Source: Asticcacaulis sp.
Lineage (GTDB): Bacteria; Pseudomonadota; Alphaproteobacteria; Caulobacterales; Caulobacteraceae
Length of the DNA stretch: 64,000 bases
Direction of reading: 5' to 3'
Assembly (NCBI GenBank): GCA_024707255.1
Contig: JANQAC010000001.1
Coordinates: forward strand, 434,001-498,000
The notes under the pieces were generated by a model. That model was not told the origin of the DNA and did no database searches. It was given only the letters and a program-made list of their open reading frames with translations. Positions 35,032-45,120 of the stretch are shown piece by piece (positions within the stretch are counted from its first letter, which is position 1; each line of letters opens with the position of its first letter). The translations under genes and the position numbers were made by a program.

Positions 35032-36207
35032 TCATGGCCACAGTTTGACGCGCTTTTTGTGCGATTCCGGTCGGATATAGTCATAAATCGCAAGGCCGGC
35101 ATCAGGATCGCTGAAGGTCCGCCAGCTTGTTTCGGCCACGGCGATACCGGCGTCATGGCGGCCGTCATGCCAGTGCTCCTCCAGTGAGGCACGCCAGAAC
35201 TCATAGTCCTTCGACTGGATCTCGCGGCGGTTGGCCCGGTTGATGATGTGGACCAGGCTGACCCGCCCGCTGTAGAGATCGGTCGGTTCGTCGCTGCCGC
35301 ACAGGCTTTCCAGCACGTCCGCCGGCACATATTTCGCCAGTTCGCGCACCGCCTGGCGCAGGCGGTATTTCTCCAGGAAGGCGTCGGTATTGAGGCGCGT
35401 CCGGCTGGAATAGGTGATGTCCTTCATCCGCTCCTGCACCTCGTCCATGGTGGCCGGTTCCGGCCCTTCGGCGCTGAAGAGGTCGATCTGGAAGATCAGC
35501 GTGTCCTTGGCCACCCCGGCATCAAGCACATAGGACAGCGGCGTATTAGAGACCAGTCCGCCATCCCAGTAGGCTTCACCATCGATATGCACGGCCGGAA
35601 AGCCCGGCGGCAGGGCGGCGCTGGCCATGACATGCTCCGGGCCGATCCGGCGGTCGCCGCTGTCGAAATAGACGAAGTTACCCGACTTGATATGGACCGC
35701 CCCAAGACTCAGGCGCATGGGGCCTGAATTGATGCGGTCGAAATCGACATGACGCTCAAGGCTTTCGCGCAGAGGCGCCGTGTCATAAAAGCTGGTCGCT
35801 TCCGGCGTGCCGGGCCTGTTGAACCAGGGTGGCAGAAACCACGGCCGGTAGAAATTCTGCACGCCGGCCGTCAGGCCCAGAAATCCGCTCATCTGCCGGA
35901 AGGTGAAGTCACTGATATCGTGCGTGCGGGCCAGGCTTTCACCCGGCATGACGGTGGCGATATCCTTCCAGAACTGCCGCAGGTGGGAAATGCGGTTTTC
36001 CGGCGCATTGCCGGCGATGATGGCGGCGTTTATGGCGCCGATCGAGATACCGGCCACCCAGTCCGGCTCGACGCCATTTTCATGCAGCACTTCATAGGCG
36101 CCGGCCTGGTAGGCGCCAAGCGCGCCGCCGCCCTGAAGGACCAGGACGGTCTGGTCATAGGCGGCGGTCAGGGCAGCGGGTGCGGGGGAGACTTTTTCAA
36201 ACGACAT
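35032..36207 (-). CDS. Patatin-like phospholipase with DUF3734-type C terminus
   Basis: 391 residues from ATG 36207 (MSFEKVSPAP), chosen over an ATG 7 codons upstream. Seen: the oxyanion glycine box LQGGGALGAYQAGAYEVL, nucleophile Ser55 in VAGISIGAIN, and catalytic Asp215 in AYWDGGLVSN, forming the Ser-Asp dyad. The second half has the RRxxxQSKDYEFWRASLEEHW segment known from DUF3734. No signal peptide. A lipid acyl hydrolase role is expected; substrate unknown. Confidence 0.9.
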   Translation of the reverse strand: MSFEKVSPAPAALTAAYDQTVLVLQGGGALGAYQAGAYEVLHENGVEPDWVAGISIGAINAAIIAGNAPENRISHLRQFWKDIATVMPGESLARTHDISDFTFRQMSGFLGLTAGVQNFYRPWFLPPWFNRPGTPEATSFYDTAPLRESLERHVDFDRINSGPMRLSLGAVHIKSGNFVYFDSGDRRIGPEHVMASAALPPGFPAVHIDGEAYWDGGLVSNTPLSYVLDAGVAKDTLIFQIDLFSAEGPEPATMDEVQERMKDITYSSRTRLNTDAFLEKYRLRQAVRELAKYVPADVLESLCGSDEPTDLYSGRVSLVHIINRANRREIQSKDYEFWRASLEEHWHDGRHDAGIAVAETSWRTFSDPDAGLAIYDYIRPESHKKRVKLWP

Positions 36208-36280
36208 GACACAAAATCCCGACCTCACAAATGAAACCGGGACTTATATTGCGCCGCAATAGGTTTATTTCAAGACTGGA

Positions 36281-37186
36281 TCAGTTCAGGCCGTAGACCA
36301 CGCAGGCTTTCGCCTCCAGCCTTTGCAGCGGCGGTGTCTGGATAAATGGATTTTGCAGGGCCTTGGCTTCCAAATATTCGGCGGAGCCCGGCGCATATCC
36401 TCCCATATCGGCCATGGCGGCAGGGGCTACCATAGGCGGTGGTGGCGGTGCAGACGCATAAGCGCGGCTCTCATAAGCAACTTCCTGCGCCTGCGTGTTA
36501 TCGTATGAACCATCCGGTGCCCGCGCCAGGATATCCGTCTCACAGGCGCGACCGGTCGGATCAATCACCTTGATACCGCTCAGCTTGCCGCCCGCCGCCG
36601 CCGCCGATTGCAGGGCGCGGGTATGGGCGTCCTTCACCGCTTCGGTATAGAGCCAGGTATTGGTCTCGTTATCGGGCTGGAGATTGAAATTGATCGGGGT
36701 CGATGAGGTCGGCGCCGCCGCCAGAACCAGCGCATAGGCGCGTTCCAGCAGGGCGGTATCGCGCACCTCGACCGAAAGGTTCAGCGACACCTGATACTTT
36801 TCGATCTTGTCGCCGCGCTGATCCTCGATGCGGTTGCCGTTCTTGTCGCGGTACTGCTCATAAAGCGCGCGCATGGAGAAGCTGGTGCTGATCCGCACCT
36901 TGTCCTTGCCGAGCTTGTCCAGCGCCTGATTGAGGCCCTTGGTCTGGGCAATGGCCAGGTTCTGCGCCTTTTCGGCCGTATCGGCCACCGTCAGGAAGGT
37001 GGCGGAAAAATTGGCGCGGTTGGCGGGGATTTCGGTAAAGACGTAACCCGTCTGGGTAATGACGCTTTCCTTCATCCACCACGGTGCGCGGTCATAGGGC
37101 GAGGCTTGCGGCGCCACCGTCTGGGCAGAAGCAGTACCCGCCAGGGCCAGGCCCGCCACAACGGTCATAAGTAAGATTTTACGCAT
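36281..37186 (-). CDS. Exported SIMPL-domain (DUF541) protein
   Basis: 301 residues. Seen: a signal peptide (MRKILLMTVVAGLALAGTAS, cleavage after ASA), then a SIMPL-type domain with GYVFTEIPANRANFSATFLT, TKGLNQALDKLGKDKVRIST, SFSMRALYEQYRDKNG, and PDNETNTWLYTEAVKDAHTR, followed by a Pro/Ala-rich tail. SIMPL proteins are periplasmic or outer-membrane-linked and of unclear function. Single gene on its strand. Confidence 0.82.
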   Translation of the reverse strand: MRKILLMTVVAGLALAGTASAQTVAPQASPYDRAPWWMKESVITQTGYVFTEIPANRANFSATFLTVADTAEKAQNLAIAQTKGLNQALDKLGKDKVRISTSFSMRALYEQYRDKNGNRIEDQRGDKIEKYQVSLNLSVEVRDTALLERAYALVLAAAPTSSTPINFNLQPDNETNTWLYTEAVKDAHTRALQSAAAAGGKLSGIKVIDPTGRACETDILARAPDGSYDNTQAQEVAYESRAYASAPPPPPMVAPAAMADMGGYAPGSAEYLEAKALQNPFIQTPPLQRLEAKACVVYGLN

Positions 37187-37328
37187 ATCACCCTCCCAAA
37201 TATGTCAATCCCGACACTAAACCGGCGCCTTGCGGCAAAACTGAGACCGCCGACCGTTTAGTCATTTCTTATAGATGACGCGTGACAAATCCATCGAAAT
37301 TTACCGCGCGAGGTGATTAGCCTGCCGC

Positions 37329-38198
37329 ATGTCCGATCCCTTCAGCCACGGTCTATTTGACGGCATCAATCCGACGCTTTTTTACGCCGGGCTGATGCTT
37401 GTGTGTGTGGTTACCCTGGTTCTGGCAATCCGCGACCTGTGGCCGGAACGCCTCCAGTTTTCTCGTAAGCCCACCCCTTACCTGTTGGCATGGCGCAAGG
37501 CGCGCAAAGGCAATGCCCGGGCCTGTATTGATTGCGCCGACATGCTCGAAAAAGGCACGGGCGGCGCCTCGCATGATCCCGGCCGGGCGCGTCAGTTCGT
37601 GCATCGGGCGCTGGATATCTACCGCCGCGATGCCCGCAACAACAACGGCTATGCCTGGCTCAAGATGGCGGAAATCCATAACCGTCATCACAAGGGCTAC
37701 GGCTTCGCCGACAAGGCCGACCGCGCCTATCACAAGGCATGGAAACTGCATGTCCGGCAGGCGGCGGAAGGCAACCTGGACGCCCTGTTCTATGCCGGCT
37801 ACCAATACCGCTACGGCATGGGCATCACGGCCGATCTCGACCGGGCCGCGGACTATTTCGAAGCGGCGGCGCGAGGCGGTCATGCGGGCGCCATGAAACA
37901 TTTGGGCGATCTCTATCTGCTGGGCTTCAAGGGCAAGCCGGAGCCGGTCAGGGCCGCACAGCTTTACCGTCAGGCGGCACTGAAAGGCGATACGGAGGCG
38001 CTGGAAAGAGTCGGCGACAGCTATTTCGGCAGCGCCGGCGAAGCCCACAGCCGGGAGAACGCCTATTTTTGGTACGCCCAGGCCGTGCGCAAGGGGCGCG
38101 ACACCGCCCGCGACAAGCTGCGCCGCGTCTCGGAGAACTGGTCACCGAAACACCTGCGTGAGGTGCAGGAGCGGCTGCAAGACTGGAAGCCGGCCTAA
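37329..38198 (+). CDS. Membrane-anchored Sel1-repeat protein
   Basis: 289 residues. Seen: one N-terminal membrane segment (LFYAGLMLVCVVTLVLAI, about residues 17-34), then Sel1-like repeats from about residue 55 to 270 (NARACIDCADMLEKGTGGAS, LDALFYAGYQYRYGMGITAD, AGAMKHLGDLYLLGFKG, TEALERVGDSYFGS). No signal cleavage site, so repeats probably face the cytoplasm. Its stop overlaps the stop of the convergent transglutaminase gene by 4 bases. Confidence 0.85.
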   Translation: MSDPFSHGLFDGINPTLFYAGLMLVCVVTLVLAIRDLWPERLQFSRKPTPYLLAWRKARKGNARACIDCADMLEKGTGGASHDPGRARQFVHRALDIYRRDARNNNGYAWLKMAEIHNRHHKGYGFADKADRAYHKAWKLHVRQAAEGNLDALFYAGYQYRYGMGITADLDRAADYFEAAARGGHAGAMKHLGDLYLLGFKGKPEPVRAAQLYRQAALKGDTEALERVGDSYFGSAGEAHSRENAYFWYAQAVRKGRDTARDKLRRVSENWSPKHLREVQERLQDWKPA

Positions 38199-41100
38199 GG
38201 TTTCCACCTCAGATCAAGCGTATGCGGATAGTCCGGATTAATGACCAGCGGCGGGATCTTTACCCTGCCAGCCGTATGGGTCGGGGCCTCGAAGCGCGAC
38301 AGCCGGCGGCCCTCGGCCTCGTTCTCGTTCAGCGGCAGAGTGTCGTAATTGCGCCCGCCGGGGTGCATGACGTGGTATTTGCAGCCGCCGAGTGACCGGG
38401 CCAGCCGCGTATCGAGCACATCGAACTTCAGCGGCGTATTGACCGGCAGGTTGGGATGTAGGGAAGACCACGGATTCCACGCCTTGTAGCGGATGCCGGC
38501 CACCTGGATATTGCCGTCGCGCGTCGCTGAAAGCGGCAGGCGCAGGCCGTTGCAGGTGACGACATGCTGGGAGGAGACCGCTCCCTTCAGCCGGATTTCC
38601 ATGCGCTCGACCGAGGAATCCACGCCACGCGAGGTGCCGCCCCCGCTCTGTTCCTCCCCCATCACCGGCCAGGGCTCCAGCGCGTTTTTCAGTTCCAGCG
38701 TAATGTCGCCGATCTGCACGGTGCCGACCGTAGGGAAACGAAAGTCGAAGAAGGGAATGAACCAGTCCGGCGAGAAACTGAACCCGCTGCCGCGCAGATA
38801 AGGCAGCACCTCCATCATGTCTTCGTGGACATAGTGGCCGAGCATGAAACGGTCGTGCAGTTGCGTGCCCCAGCGCACCAGCGGCGCAGTGTAGGGTGTC
38901 TGCCAGAAGGCCGCCACCAGAGCACGAATCAGCAGGGCCTGGATCAGGTTCATCTGCGGATGCGGCGACATCTCGAAGCCGCGCATCTCTAACAACCCCA
39001 GACGGCCGCGATCGCTGTCCGGCGAGTAAAGCTTGTCGATGCAGAACTCGGCGCGGTGGGTATTGCCGGTCAGGTCGACCAGCAGGTTGCGCAGCAGGCG
39101 ATCAACCAGCCAGGGCGAAACCTCCCCGCCAATCGGAATGGATTTAAGCGCGATTTCCAGTTCGTAGAGGCTCTCGTGGCGCGCCTCGTCGATGCGCGGC
39201 GCCTGCGAGGTCGGCCCGATATAGAGGCCGGAAAAGAGATAGCTGAGCGAGGGATGGTTCTGCCAGAAGCGTATCATCGAGGCCAGCACATCCGGCCGGC
39301 GCAGAAAGGGGCTATCTTCCGGCTTAGACGCCCCCATGACAATATGGTTGCCGCCACCGGTGCCGACACGCTTGCCGTCGATCATGAACTTGTCGGCGAC
39401 CAGGCGAGCCTGCGTCGCCTCCTCGTAGACCGTGGTGATGATCGATTTCAACTCCGGCCAGGAGCGTGCCGGCTGGATATTGACCTCGATCACGCCGGGG
39501 TCGGGCGTGACCGACATGCTTTCGACGCGATGGTCGCGCGGCGGCGAATACCCTTCGATGATAACCGGGGTTTTCAGCACTGACGCCACGGCTTCGATGG
39601 CGTGGATCAGGTCGAGATAATGTTCGATATAGCTGAGCGGCGGCAGGAAGAGGAACAGAGTGCCGTTGCGCATCTCGGCGCAGATGGCGGAGCGGATCAG
39701 GCCGTTAGGATCAATTTCTCCTCCCTTGCGAGCCTCTTGGCGAAGCGGGGGAGGAGAAAAAAGAATGGCTTTATACGTCTCAACCACCTTCTCAGCATCC
39801 GCCAGCGGTTCCGTCTCGGCAAAAGGCGAACGCGGTGGAAACAGATGCTCATCCACCAGAGCCTGATCGACAAACGGCAGCGCCCCCAGAGGCAGGCGCA
39901 GGCCGACCGGCGAATCCCCCGGTAGCAGCATCATCTTGTCAGTACGGAACTTCCACGCATTGCTCAGCCAGCTATCCGTCTTGGCCGAAAAGGCCAGAGG
40001 CAGGACATAGCCCGTGGGCTTGCCGACATTCTCATCCAGCCTGGCTTGCAGGCGTTTGCGTTCGGCGGCCTCGAATACGTCCGCCTTGAGCATTTCGCCT
40101 TCCAGCGGGATACGCTGCTCCTTCCAGAGCAGGTACGGAATATCCTCATAGGCGGGCAGCACATAGTCTCCACCGACAGCCAAGGCGCTGGCCAGATGGC
40201 GCAGAAACACGCCCGCCATGTCCGGTGTGGCATCGCCCTTCACTTCCGGATCGGCCAATAACGACTGATCGAGCCAGATCGGCTGCCCGTCATTACGCCA
40301 GTACATATTCATCGCCCAGCGCGGCAGGATTTCACCCGGATACCACTTCCCTTGCGCGTGCTGCGCCAGTGCGCCGTTAGCGAAGCGCCCAGATAACCGC
40401 TGGAACAGGTCATAGCCCAGCTTCTTCTTGGCATCGGAAAGCGCCGAGAAGTGCCACTCATCCCCCAACCGGTCATCGAGACTGACAAAAGTCGGCTCAC
40501 CACCCATGGTCAGGCGCACATCCTGCGCCACAAGCTTTTCATCGACCTTGCCACCCAGCGTGTCGATATCGGCCCATTCGGCTTCCGAATAGGGCCGCGT
40601 CACGCGACGGCTCTCATAGATACGCGTCACGCTCATCTCGTGCGCGAATGTCGACTCCGCCTGTTCGTGCGCCCCGCTGATTGGCGCGGCCGAGGTTGGG
40701 TTCGGCGCGCAGCACAGCGGAATATGGCCTTCGCCGGTGAACATGCCGGATGTGGCGTCAAGCCCGATCCAGCCGGCGCCCGGCAGATAGACCTCGTACC
40801 AGGCGTGCAGGTCGGTGACATCCTCCGATACGCCGGAAGGCCCATCGAGCGACTCCACATCGGCCTTGAGCTGGATCGAATAGCCGGAGACAAAACGCGT
40901 CGCCAGCCCCTTGTGGCGCAGCACCTGGCAGGCCAGCCAAGCCATATCACGGCAAGAGCCCTGCAACAGGTTCAGCGTCTCGGCCGGCGCCTGTACCCCG
41001 GCTTCCATACGCAGGGTATATTTCAGGTCGGCATTGAGCTTCTGGTTGAAGGCGACGAGGAAATCGACCGTGCCCATCGTCTCGTCGGAAATGGACGCCA

Positions 41101-41491
41101 CATAGTCCATCAGGACCGGATCGCTTTCCTTGACCTCCAGATAGGGCGCCAGTTCTTCCTTCAGCGCGTCGGAATAGGCGAAGGGGAAGGTCATCGCCGT
41201 ATCTTCAAGAAAAAAGTCAAACGGATTGAAGACCTTGATCTCCAGCACCAGATCGACCGTCACCTTGAAGGACGAGGTCTTTTCCGGAAAGATGATGCGG
41301 GCCAGCCAGTTGCCGAAAGGGTCCTGCTGCCAGTTGATGAAGTGGTTGGCCGGCTCGACCTTGAGCGCGTAGGACTGCACATGCGCACGGGTATGCGGCG
41401 CGGGACGCAGACGAATGACCTGGGGGCCGAGACTGATCGGTCGATCATAGCGATAATCCGATACATGATGCAGCGCAGCCAGAATACTCAT
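38195..41491 (-). CDS. Transglutaminase-like/DUF2126 large protein of a predicted peptide-modification cluster
   Basis: 1098 residues from ATG 41491 (MSILAALHHVSDYRYDRPIS). Seen: an N-terminal bacterial transglutaminase domain with catalytic triad Cys180 (QGSCRDMAW), His229 (DLHAWYEVYL) and Asp245 (GLDATSG). From about residue 300 on is the large DUF2126/COG4196 region, with LTMGGEPTFVS, DGKRVGTGGGNHIVMGAS, HRAEFCIDKLYSPDS and LLEMRGFEMSPHPQMNL. Published comparative genomics groups this architecture with ATP-grasp and alpha-E genes as a peptide ligase/hydrolase system; I recall the C-terminal part being compared with glutamine-synthetase-fold ligases but cannot verify that here. Divergent from the other three genes. 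Substrate unknown. Confidence 0.88.
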   Translation of the reverse strand: MSILAALHHVSDYRYDRPISLGPQVIRLRPAPHTRAHVQSYALKVEPANHFINWQQDPFGNWLARIIFPEKTSSFKVTVDLVLEIKVFNPFDFFLEDTAMTFPFAYSDALKEELAPYLEVKESDPVLMDYVASISDETMGTVDFLVAFNQKLNADLKYTLRMEAGVQAPAETLNLLQGSCRDMAWLACQVLRHKGLATRFVSGYSIQLKADVESLDGPSGVSEDVTDLHAWYEVYLPGAGWIGLDATSGMFTGEGHIPLCCAPNPTSAAPISGAHEQAESTFAHEMSVTRIYESRRVTRPYSEAEWADIDTLGGKVDEKLVAQDVRLTMGGEPTFVSLDDRLGDEWHFSALSDAKKKLGYDLFQRLSGRFANGALAQHAQGKWYPGEILPRWAMNMYWRNDGQPIWLDQSLLADPEVKGDATPDMAGVFLRHLASALAVGGDYVLPAYEDIPYLLWKEQRIPLEGEMLKADVFEAAERKRLQARLDENVGKPTGYVLPLAFSAKTDSWLSNAWKFRTDKMMLLPGDSPVGLRLPLGALPFVDQALVDEHLFPPRSPFAETEPLADAEKVVETYKAILFSPPPLRQEARKGGEIDPNGLIRSAICAEMRNGTLFLFLPPLSYIEHYLDLIHAIEAVASVLKTPVIIEGYSPPRDHRVESMSVTPDPGVIEVNIQPARSWPELKSIITTVYEEATQARLVADKFMIDGKRVGTGGGNHIVMGASKPEDSPFLRRPDVLASMIRFWQNHPSLSYLFSGLYIGPTSQAPRIDEARHESLYELEIALKSIPIGGEVSPWLVDRLLRNLLVDLTGNTHRAEFCIDKLYSPDSDRGRLGLLEMRGFEMSPHPQMNLIQALLIRALVAAFWQTPYTAPLVRWGTQLHDRFMLGHYVHEDMMEVLPYLRGSGFSFSPDWFIPFFDFRFPTVGTVQIGDITLELKNALEPWPVMGEEQSGGGTSRGVDSSVERMEIRLKGAVSSQHVVTCNGLRLPLSATRDGNIQVAGIRYKAWNPWSSLHPNLPVNTPLKFDVLDTRLARSLGGCKYHVMHPGGRNYDTLPLNENEAEGRRLSRFEAPTHTAGRVKIPPLVINPDYPHTLDLRWKP

Positions 41492-41565
41492 CGAATCCTT
41501 CCGGTGAAGCCGTAACAACACAGTTACGGAATCGCAAAAAAAGTGTCATCTACAAGTCTTTAGGG

Positions 41566-41633
41566 ACTAGACAGCCGCAAATTAAAAAAGTCTAGTTGCA
41601 ATGCAACAATACGTGAAAAAGACGCTTTTTCAC
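41566..41633. promoter_or_regulatory. Cluster of inverted repeats in the divergent promoter region
   Basis: Three dyads follow each other: ACTAGAC (41566-41572) with GTCTAGT (41590-41596); GTTGCAATGCAAC (41595-41607); and a hairpin GTGAAAAA-GACGC-TTTTTCAC (41613-41633). They lie in the 167-base gap between the divergent genes of the peptide-modification cluster. Operator or attenuator roles are inferred. Confidence 0.4.
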
Positions 41634-41658
41634 TGGGGCAGCATGGGAAGCAATTTCT

Positions 41659-43551
41659 TTGAGCGCGATTTCGAGTGACATCCTGGCTTTCAGTTTCGAC
41701 GGTTTGAGTTCGCCGGCGATCGACCTCAAGTTCCGCAAGGCGGACGTGAAGGGCGAGCACACACTGGGCTGGGGCCTGACCTGGTATCCGGGTGACACCA
41801 AGGCCGCCATTGTGGCGAAAGACCCCTCGGCGCGCGACACCAAATCCCTGCACGGCGCCATGCACGACTGGGACAGCTTCCGTTCCACCGTCTTCTTCTG
41901 CAAGGTGCGCGGCGCCGCTTCCGGCTATACCCATTTAGAGACCCAGCCGTTCTCGCGCAGCTTTGCCGGTCAGGACTGGGTGTTCATGCACAATGGCGAT
42001 CTCGACAAGACCGCCATGCAGAAACTGCATTTCAACAAGTCGATCTTCCTCGAACCGATGGGCCGCACGGATTCAGAGCTGGCCTTTTGCTTCCTGCTCG
42101 GCAAGGTGCAGGATTACGGCGCCCGGACGCTTGCCGACGTCGATCATCAGGTGCTTTTGAGCTGGTTCCTGCAACTGGATGACATGGGCAGCGCCGACAT
42201 GGTGATCTCGGATGGAACCAGCGTCGCCGCCTTCTACGGCTCCCAGTCAGAAAGCAACCTGTATTACGGCCGCCTGACGCCGCCGCATGACGAGCGGGGC
42301 TATCATTCAGACTCCGCCTCCTTCGCGCTCAACAATCCGCGCGACACCTTCCGTACCGGCCTGGTCTTCTGCTCCTCGCCGTTCCGCGAAGGCGACTGGA
42401 AGCCGATGCAGAAGGGGCAACTGATCATCGCCCGCCGCGGCGCTATGGTCTGGACCAACAAGAAGGACAGCAAGACCCAGCCCGCCCAGCAGCCGGTGCA
42501 TGAGCAGGAAGGCCACCTGCAGGGCGCGCGCACGATCCAGCCCAACCTGTTCGCCGACCAGCAGGCCCAGGCCCAGCAGCTCTCCATCCTGCAATCCCTG
42601 CAACAGATGAAGGCGGTGCAGCACAACATCCTCAATGCGCGTTCGCTCACCCACGCGCCGGACGGCTCGCCCCTCACCTACCGGCTGTACGACGTCACCC
42701 ACTCGACCGAATATACCTACGAACAGGAGGTCGAGCACTCGACGCACAGCTTCCGCCTGATGCCGATGGAGGACGCGCTGCAGGAAGTGGTCAATTCCAC
42801 GCTCAGCATTTCCGCCGAGGGCGAGGACATGCGTTTCGAAGATGTCTTCGGCAACCAGACCATCCATTACAGCATCATCAAGCCGTACAAGAAGCTGACC
42901 ATTTCCTGCCGCTCGCTGGTCAAGATCTATGGCCGGTCCGCTGACGATCTGTCACCGGAAAAGCGCCAGCATTTCATTCCGCTGTCGCTTATGCCGTGGC
43001 AGCAGGTGATGATGGAGCCCTATCTGCGCTCGCCCGAACTGCCGGAGACCCAGATTTCCGAACTCCTAGTCTACGCCATGAGCTTCGCCGAACGCAACGG
43101 CCGCCATCTGATTGACACGCTTAACGACATCAACCAGACCATCTACCGCGATTTCCGTTACGTACCGGGTTCGACCTCGCTGAAGACGACGCCGTTCGAT
43201 GTCTATGCCTCGCGCGAGGGTGTCTGTCAGGATTTCGCCAACCTGTTCATCTGCCTGGCGCGTCTGCTCGGCATCCCGGCGCGCTATCGGGTCGGCTACG
43301 TCTTCACCGGCGCCGACTATGAAAACAAGATGCAGTCCGACGCCAGCCACGCCTGGGTGGAAATCTATATCCCCTATCTCGGCTGGCGCGGCTTCGACCC
43401 TACTAACGGCATATTGGTGACGCAGGACCATATCCGCGTCGCCTGCGGCCGGAACTACCTGGATGCCACCCCCACGGCGGGCACGATCTACCGCGGCGGC
43501 GGCAAGGAAACCTTGCGGGTCCAGGTCACGATGAATGAGGTTTTTGGATGA
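41659..43551 (+). CDS. Class II glutamine-amidotransferase-like domain fused to transglutaminase domain
   Basis: 630 residues from TTG 41659. Residues 1-265 resemble YafJ-type class II amidotransferase domains (HTLGWGLTWYPG, FCKVRGAASGYTHLETQPFS, WVFMHNGDLDK). Residues 275-330 are a Gln-rich linker. Residues 340-630 are a transglutaminase domain with Cys523 (GVCQDFANLF), His564 (DASHAWVEIYIP) and Asp580 (FDPTNG). The family normally begins Met-Cys, the Cys being the nucleophile; here the frame reads Ala-Trp at that place and no in-frame Met-Cys exists, so either bases are missing in the sequence or the first domain is inactive. It heads a rightward operon with the ATP-grasp and alpha-E genes. 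Confidence 0.85.
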   Translation: MSAISSDILAFSFDGLSSPAIDLKFRKADVKGEHTLGWGLTWYPGDTKAAIVAKDPSARDTKSLHGAMHDWDSFRSTVFFCKVRGAASGYTHLETQPFSRSFAGQDWVFMHNGDLDKTAMQKLHFNKSIFLEPMGRTDSELAFCFLLGKVQDYGARTLADVDHQVLLSWFLQLDDMGSADMVISDGTSVAAFYGSQSESNLYYGRLTPPHDERGYHSDSASFALNNPRDTFRTGLVFCSSPFREGDWKPMQKGQLIIARRGAMVWTNKKDSKTQPAQQPVHEQEGHLQGARTIQPNLFADQQAQAQQLSILQSLQQMKAVQHNILNARSLTHAPDGSPLTYRLYDVTHSTEYTYEQEVEHSTHSFRLMPMEDALQEVVNSTLSISAEGEDMRFEDVFGNQTIHYSIIKPYKKLTISCRSLVKIYGRSADDLSPEKRQHFIPLSLMPWQQVMMEPYLRSPELPETQISELLVYAMSFAERNGRHLIDTLNDINQTIYRDFRYVPGSTSLKTTPFDVYASREGVCQDFANLFICLARLLGIPARYRVGYVFTGADYENKMQSDASHAWVEIYIPYLGWRGFDPTNGILVTQDHIRVACGRNYLDATPTAGTIYRGGGKETLRVQVTMNEVFG

Positions 43552-43561
43552 GCGCTTTCCA

Positions 43562-43670
43562 AAAAGTGTGACGCACTTTTCGGATTAAAAAGCGCGACAA
43601 GGCAAAGAGTAAGCACCCTGCCTCATGCCCGCGTATCTGGTCCTGAGGCGATTTTATTACCGGATTAAAA
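43562..43670. repeat. Hairpin and direct repeat in the gap before the ATP-grasp gene
   Basis: A small hairpin AAAAGTG/CACTTTT lies at 43562-43580 just after the fusion-gene stop. The 10-base unit CGGATTAAAA occurs at 43581-43590 and again at 43661-43670, directly before the GTG start of the next gene. Meaning unknown; processing or weak termination are possible. Confidence 0.35.
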
Positions 43671-43671
43671 C

Positions 43672-45120
43672 GTGGCGCTGGAAACCTACAAGACCGATGG
43701 CTTCTATGACGAGCTTTTTGCCGATAACGGCGTGGCCCATCCGGGCGCCCGCCCGCTGGTGGCGCAACTGGATACGCTCAGCCGCGCCGAACTAAAACGG
43801 CGGCAGAAACTGGCCGAGGACATCCTTTATCAGTCCGGCAACACCTTCAATGTCTATGGCGACAAGAAGGGCACCGAGAAGATCCTGCCTTTCGATATCA
43901 TCCCGCGCATGGTCTCGGGCGCCGACTGGGCGAAGCTGGAACGCGGCATCGCCCAGCGCATCACGGCATTGAATCTCTTCATCCAGGACATCTACAACGA
44001 CCAGAAAATCCTCAAGGACAAGGTGATTCCGGCCGAACTGATCTTCTCCTCGGCCTGCTACCTCAAGCCCTGCGAAGGTTTGAAGCCGCCGAAAGGCGTC
44101 TGGACGCATATTTCCGGCACGGACTTCGTGCGTGACGGCGACGGCGAGTTCTATGTGCTGGAAGACAATCTGCGTTGTCCGTCAGGCATTTCCTACGTGC
44201 TTGAAAACCGGGCCGTGCTCAAGCGCATACTGCCGGCGGCCTTTCACACGCTGAAGATCCGCCCGGTGTCGGACTACGGTGATCATCTATACAAGACGCT
44301 GAAGCACATCGCGCCGCACGGGAAAGATGATCCCAATATCATCGTGCTGACGCCCGGTATCTATAATTCCGCCTATTTTGAGCACGCCTATCTCGCGCAG
44401 CAGATGGGTGTGCCGCTGGCGCAGGGTTCCGATCTCGTGGTCGAGGACGATATCGTCTACATGCGCACCACCGAAGGCTTGAAACAGGTCGATGTCATCT
44501 ATCGCCGTATCGACGACGAATTCCTTGACCCGCAGATTTTCCGCAAAGAGTCGCTGCTTGGCGTTCCCGGCATTATGGGCGCCTACCGCAAGGGCAATGT
44601 GGCGCTCGCCAATGCACCTGGCACCGGCATTGCCGACGACAAGGCGATCTATGCCTATGTGCCGAAGATCATCAAATACTATCTCGGCGAGGACGCCATC
44701 GCCAACAATGTGCCGACCTATATCTGCGAAGACGACACCGACCGCGAATACGTGCTGGCCAATCTCGACAAGCTGGTGGTCAAGGCGGTCAATCTTTCCG
44801 GCGGCTACGGAATGCTGATCGGCCCCAAATCCACCAAGGCCGAACAGAAGGAATTCGCCGCCCTGATCAAGGCCAAACCGCGCGACTATATCGCCCAGCC
44901 GACCCTGTCGCTGTCCCGCGCGCCCACTCTGATCGGCAACAGCATCGAAGGCCGTCATGTCGATTTCCGGCCCTACTCGCTCTATGGCGAGGAGATATTC
45001 ACCCTCCCCGGCGGCCTGACGCGCGTGGCGCTCAAGAAGGGCTCGCTGGTGGTCAATTCCAGCGAGGGCGGTGGCTCGAAGGATACCTGGGTGCTGGAAG
45101 ACGAAGGGGAGGCCAATTGA
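43672..45120 (+). CDS. Circularly permuted ATP-grasp protein (COG2308 type)
   Basis: 482 residues from a GTG start with a weak ribosome site. Seen: [112 protein letters not shown] and [17 protein letters not shown]. These match the CP_ATP-grasp (former DUF404/DUF407) family, predicted to ligate peptides or amino acids with ATP. The stop shares one base with the alpha-E start. No biochemical substrate is known to me for this family. Confidence 0.92.
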   Translation: MALETYKTDGFYDELFADNGVAHPGARPLVAQLDTLSRAELKRRQKLAEDILYQSGNTFNVYGDKKGTEKILPFDIIPRMVSGADWAKLERGIAQRITALNLFIQDIYNDQKILKDKVIPAELIFSSACYLKPCEGLKPPKGVWTHISGTDFVRDGDGEFYVLEDNLRCPSGISYVLENRAVLKRILPAAFHTLKIRPVSDYGDHLYKTLKHIAPHGKDDPNIIVLTPGIYNSAYFEHAYLAQQMGVPLAQGSDLVVEDDIVYMRTTEGLKQVDVIYRRIDDEFLDPQIFRKESLLGVPGIMGAYRKGNVALANAPGTGIADDKAIYAYVPKIIKYYLGEDAIANNVPTYICEDDTDREYVLANLDKLVVKAVNLSGGYGMLIGPKSTKAEQKEFAALIKAKPRDYIAQPTLSLSRAPTLIGNSIEGRHVDFRPYSLYGEEIFTLPGGLTRVALKKGSLVVNSSEGGGSKDTWVLEDEGEAN

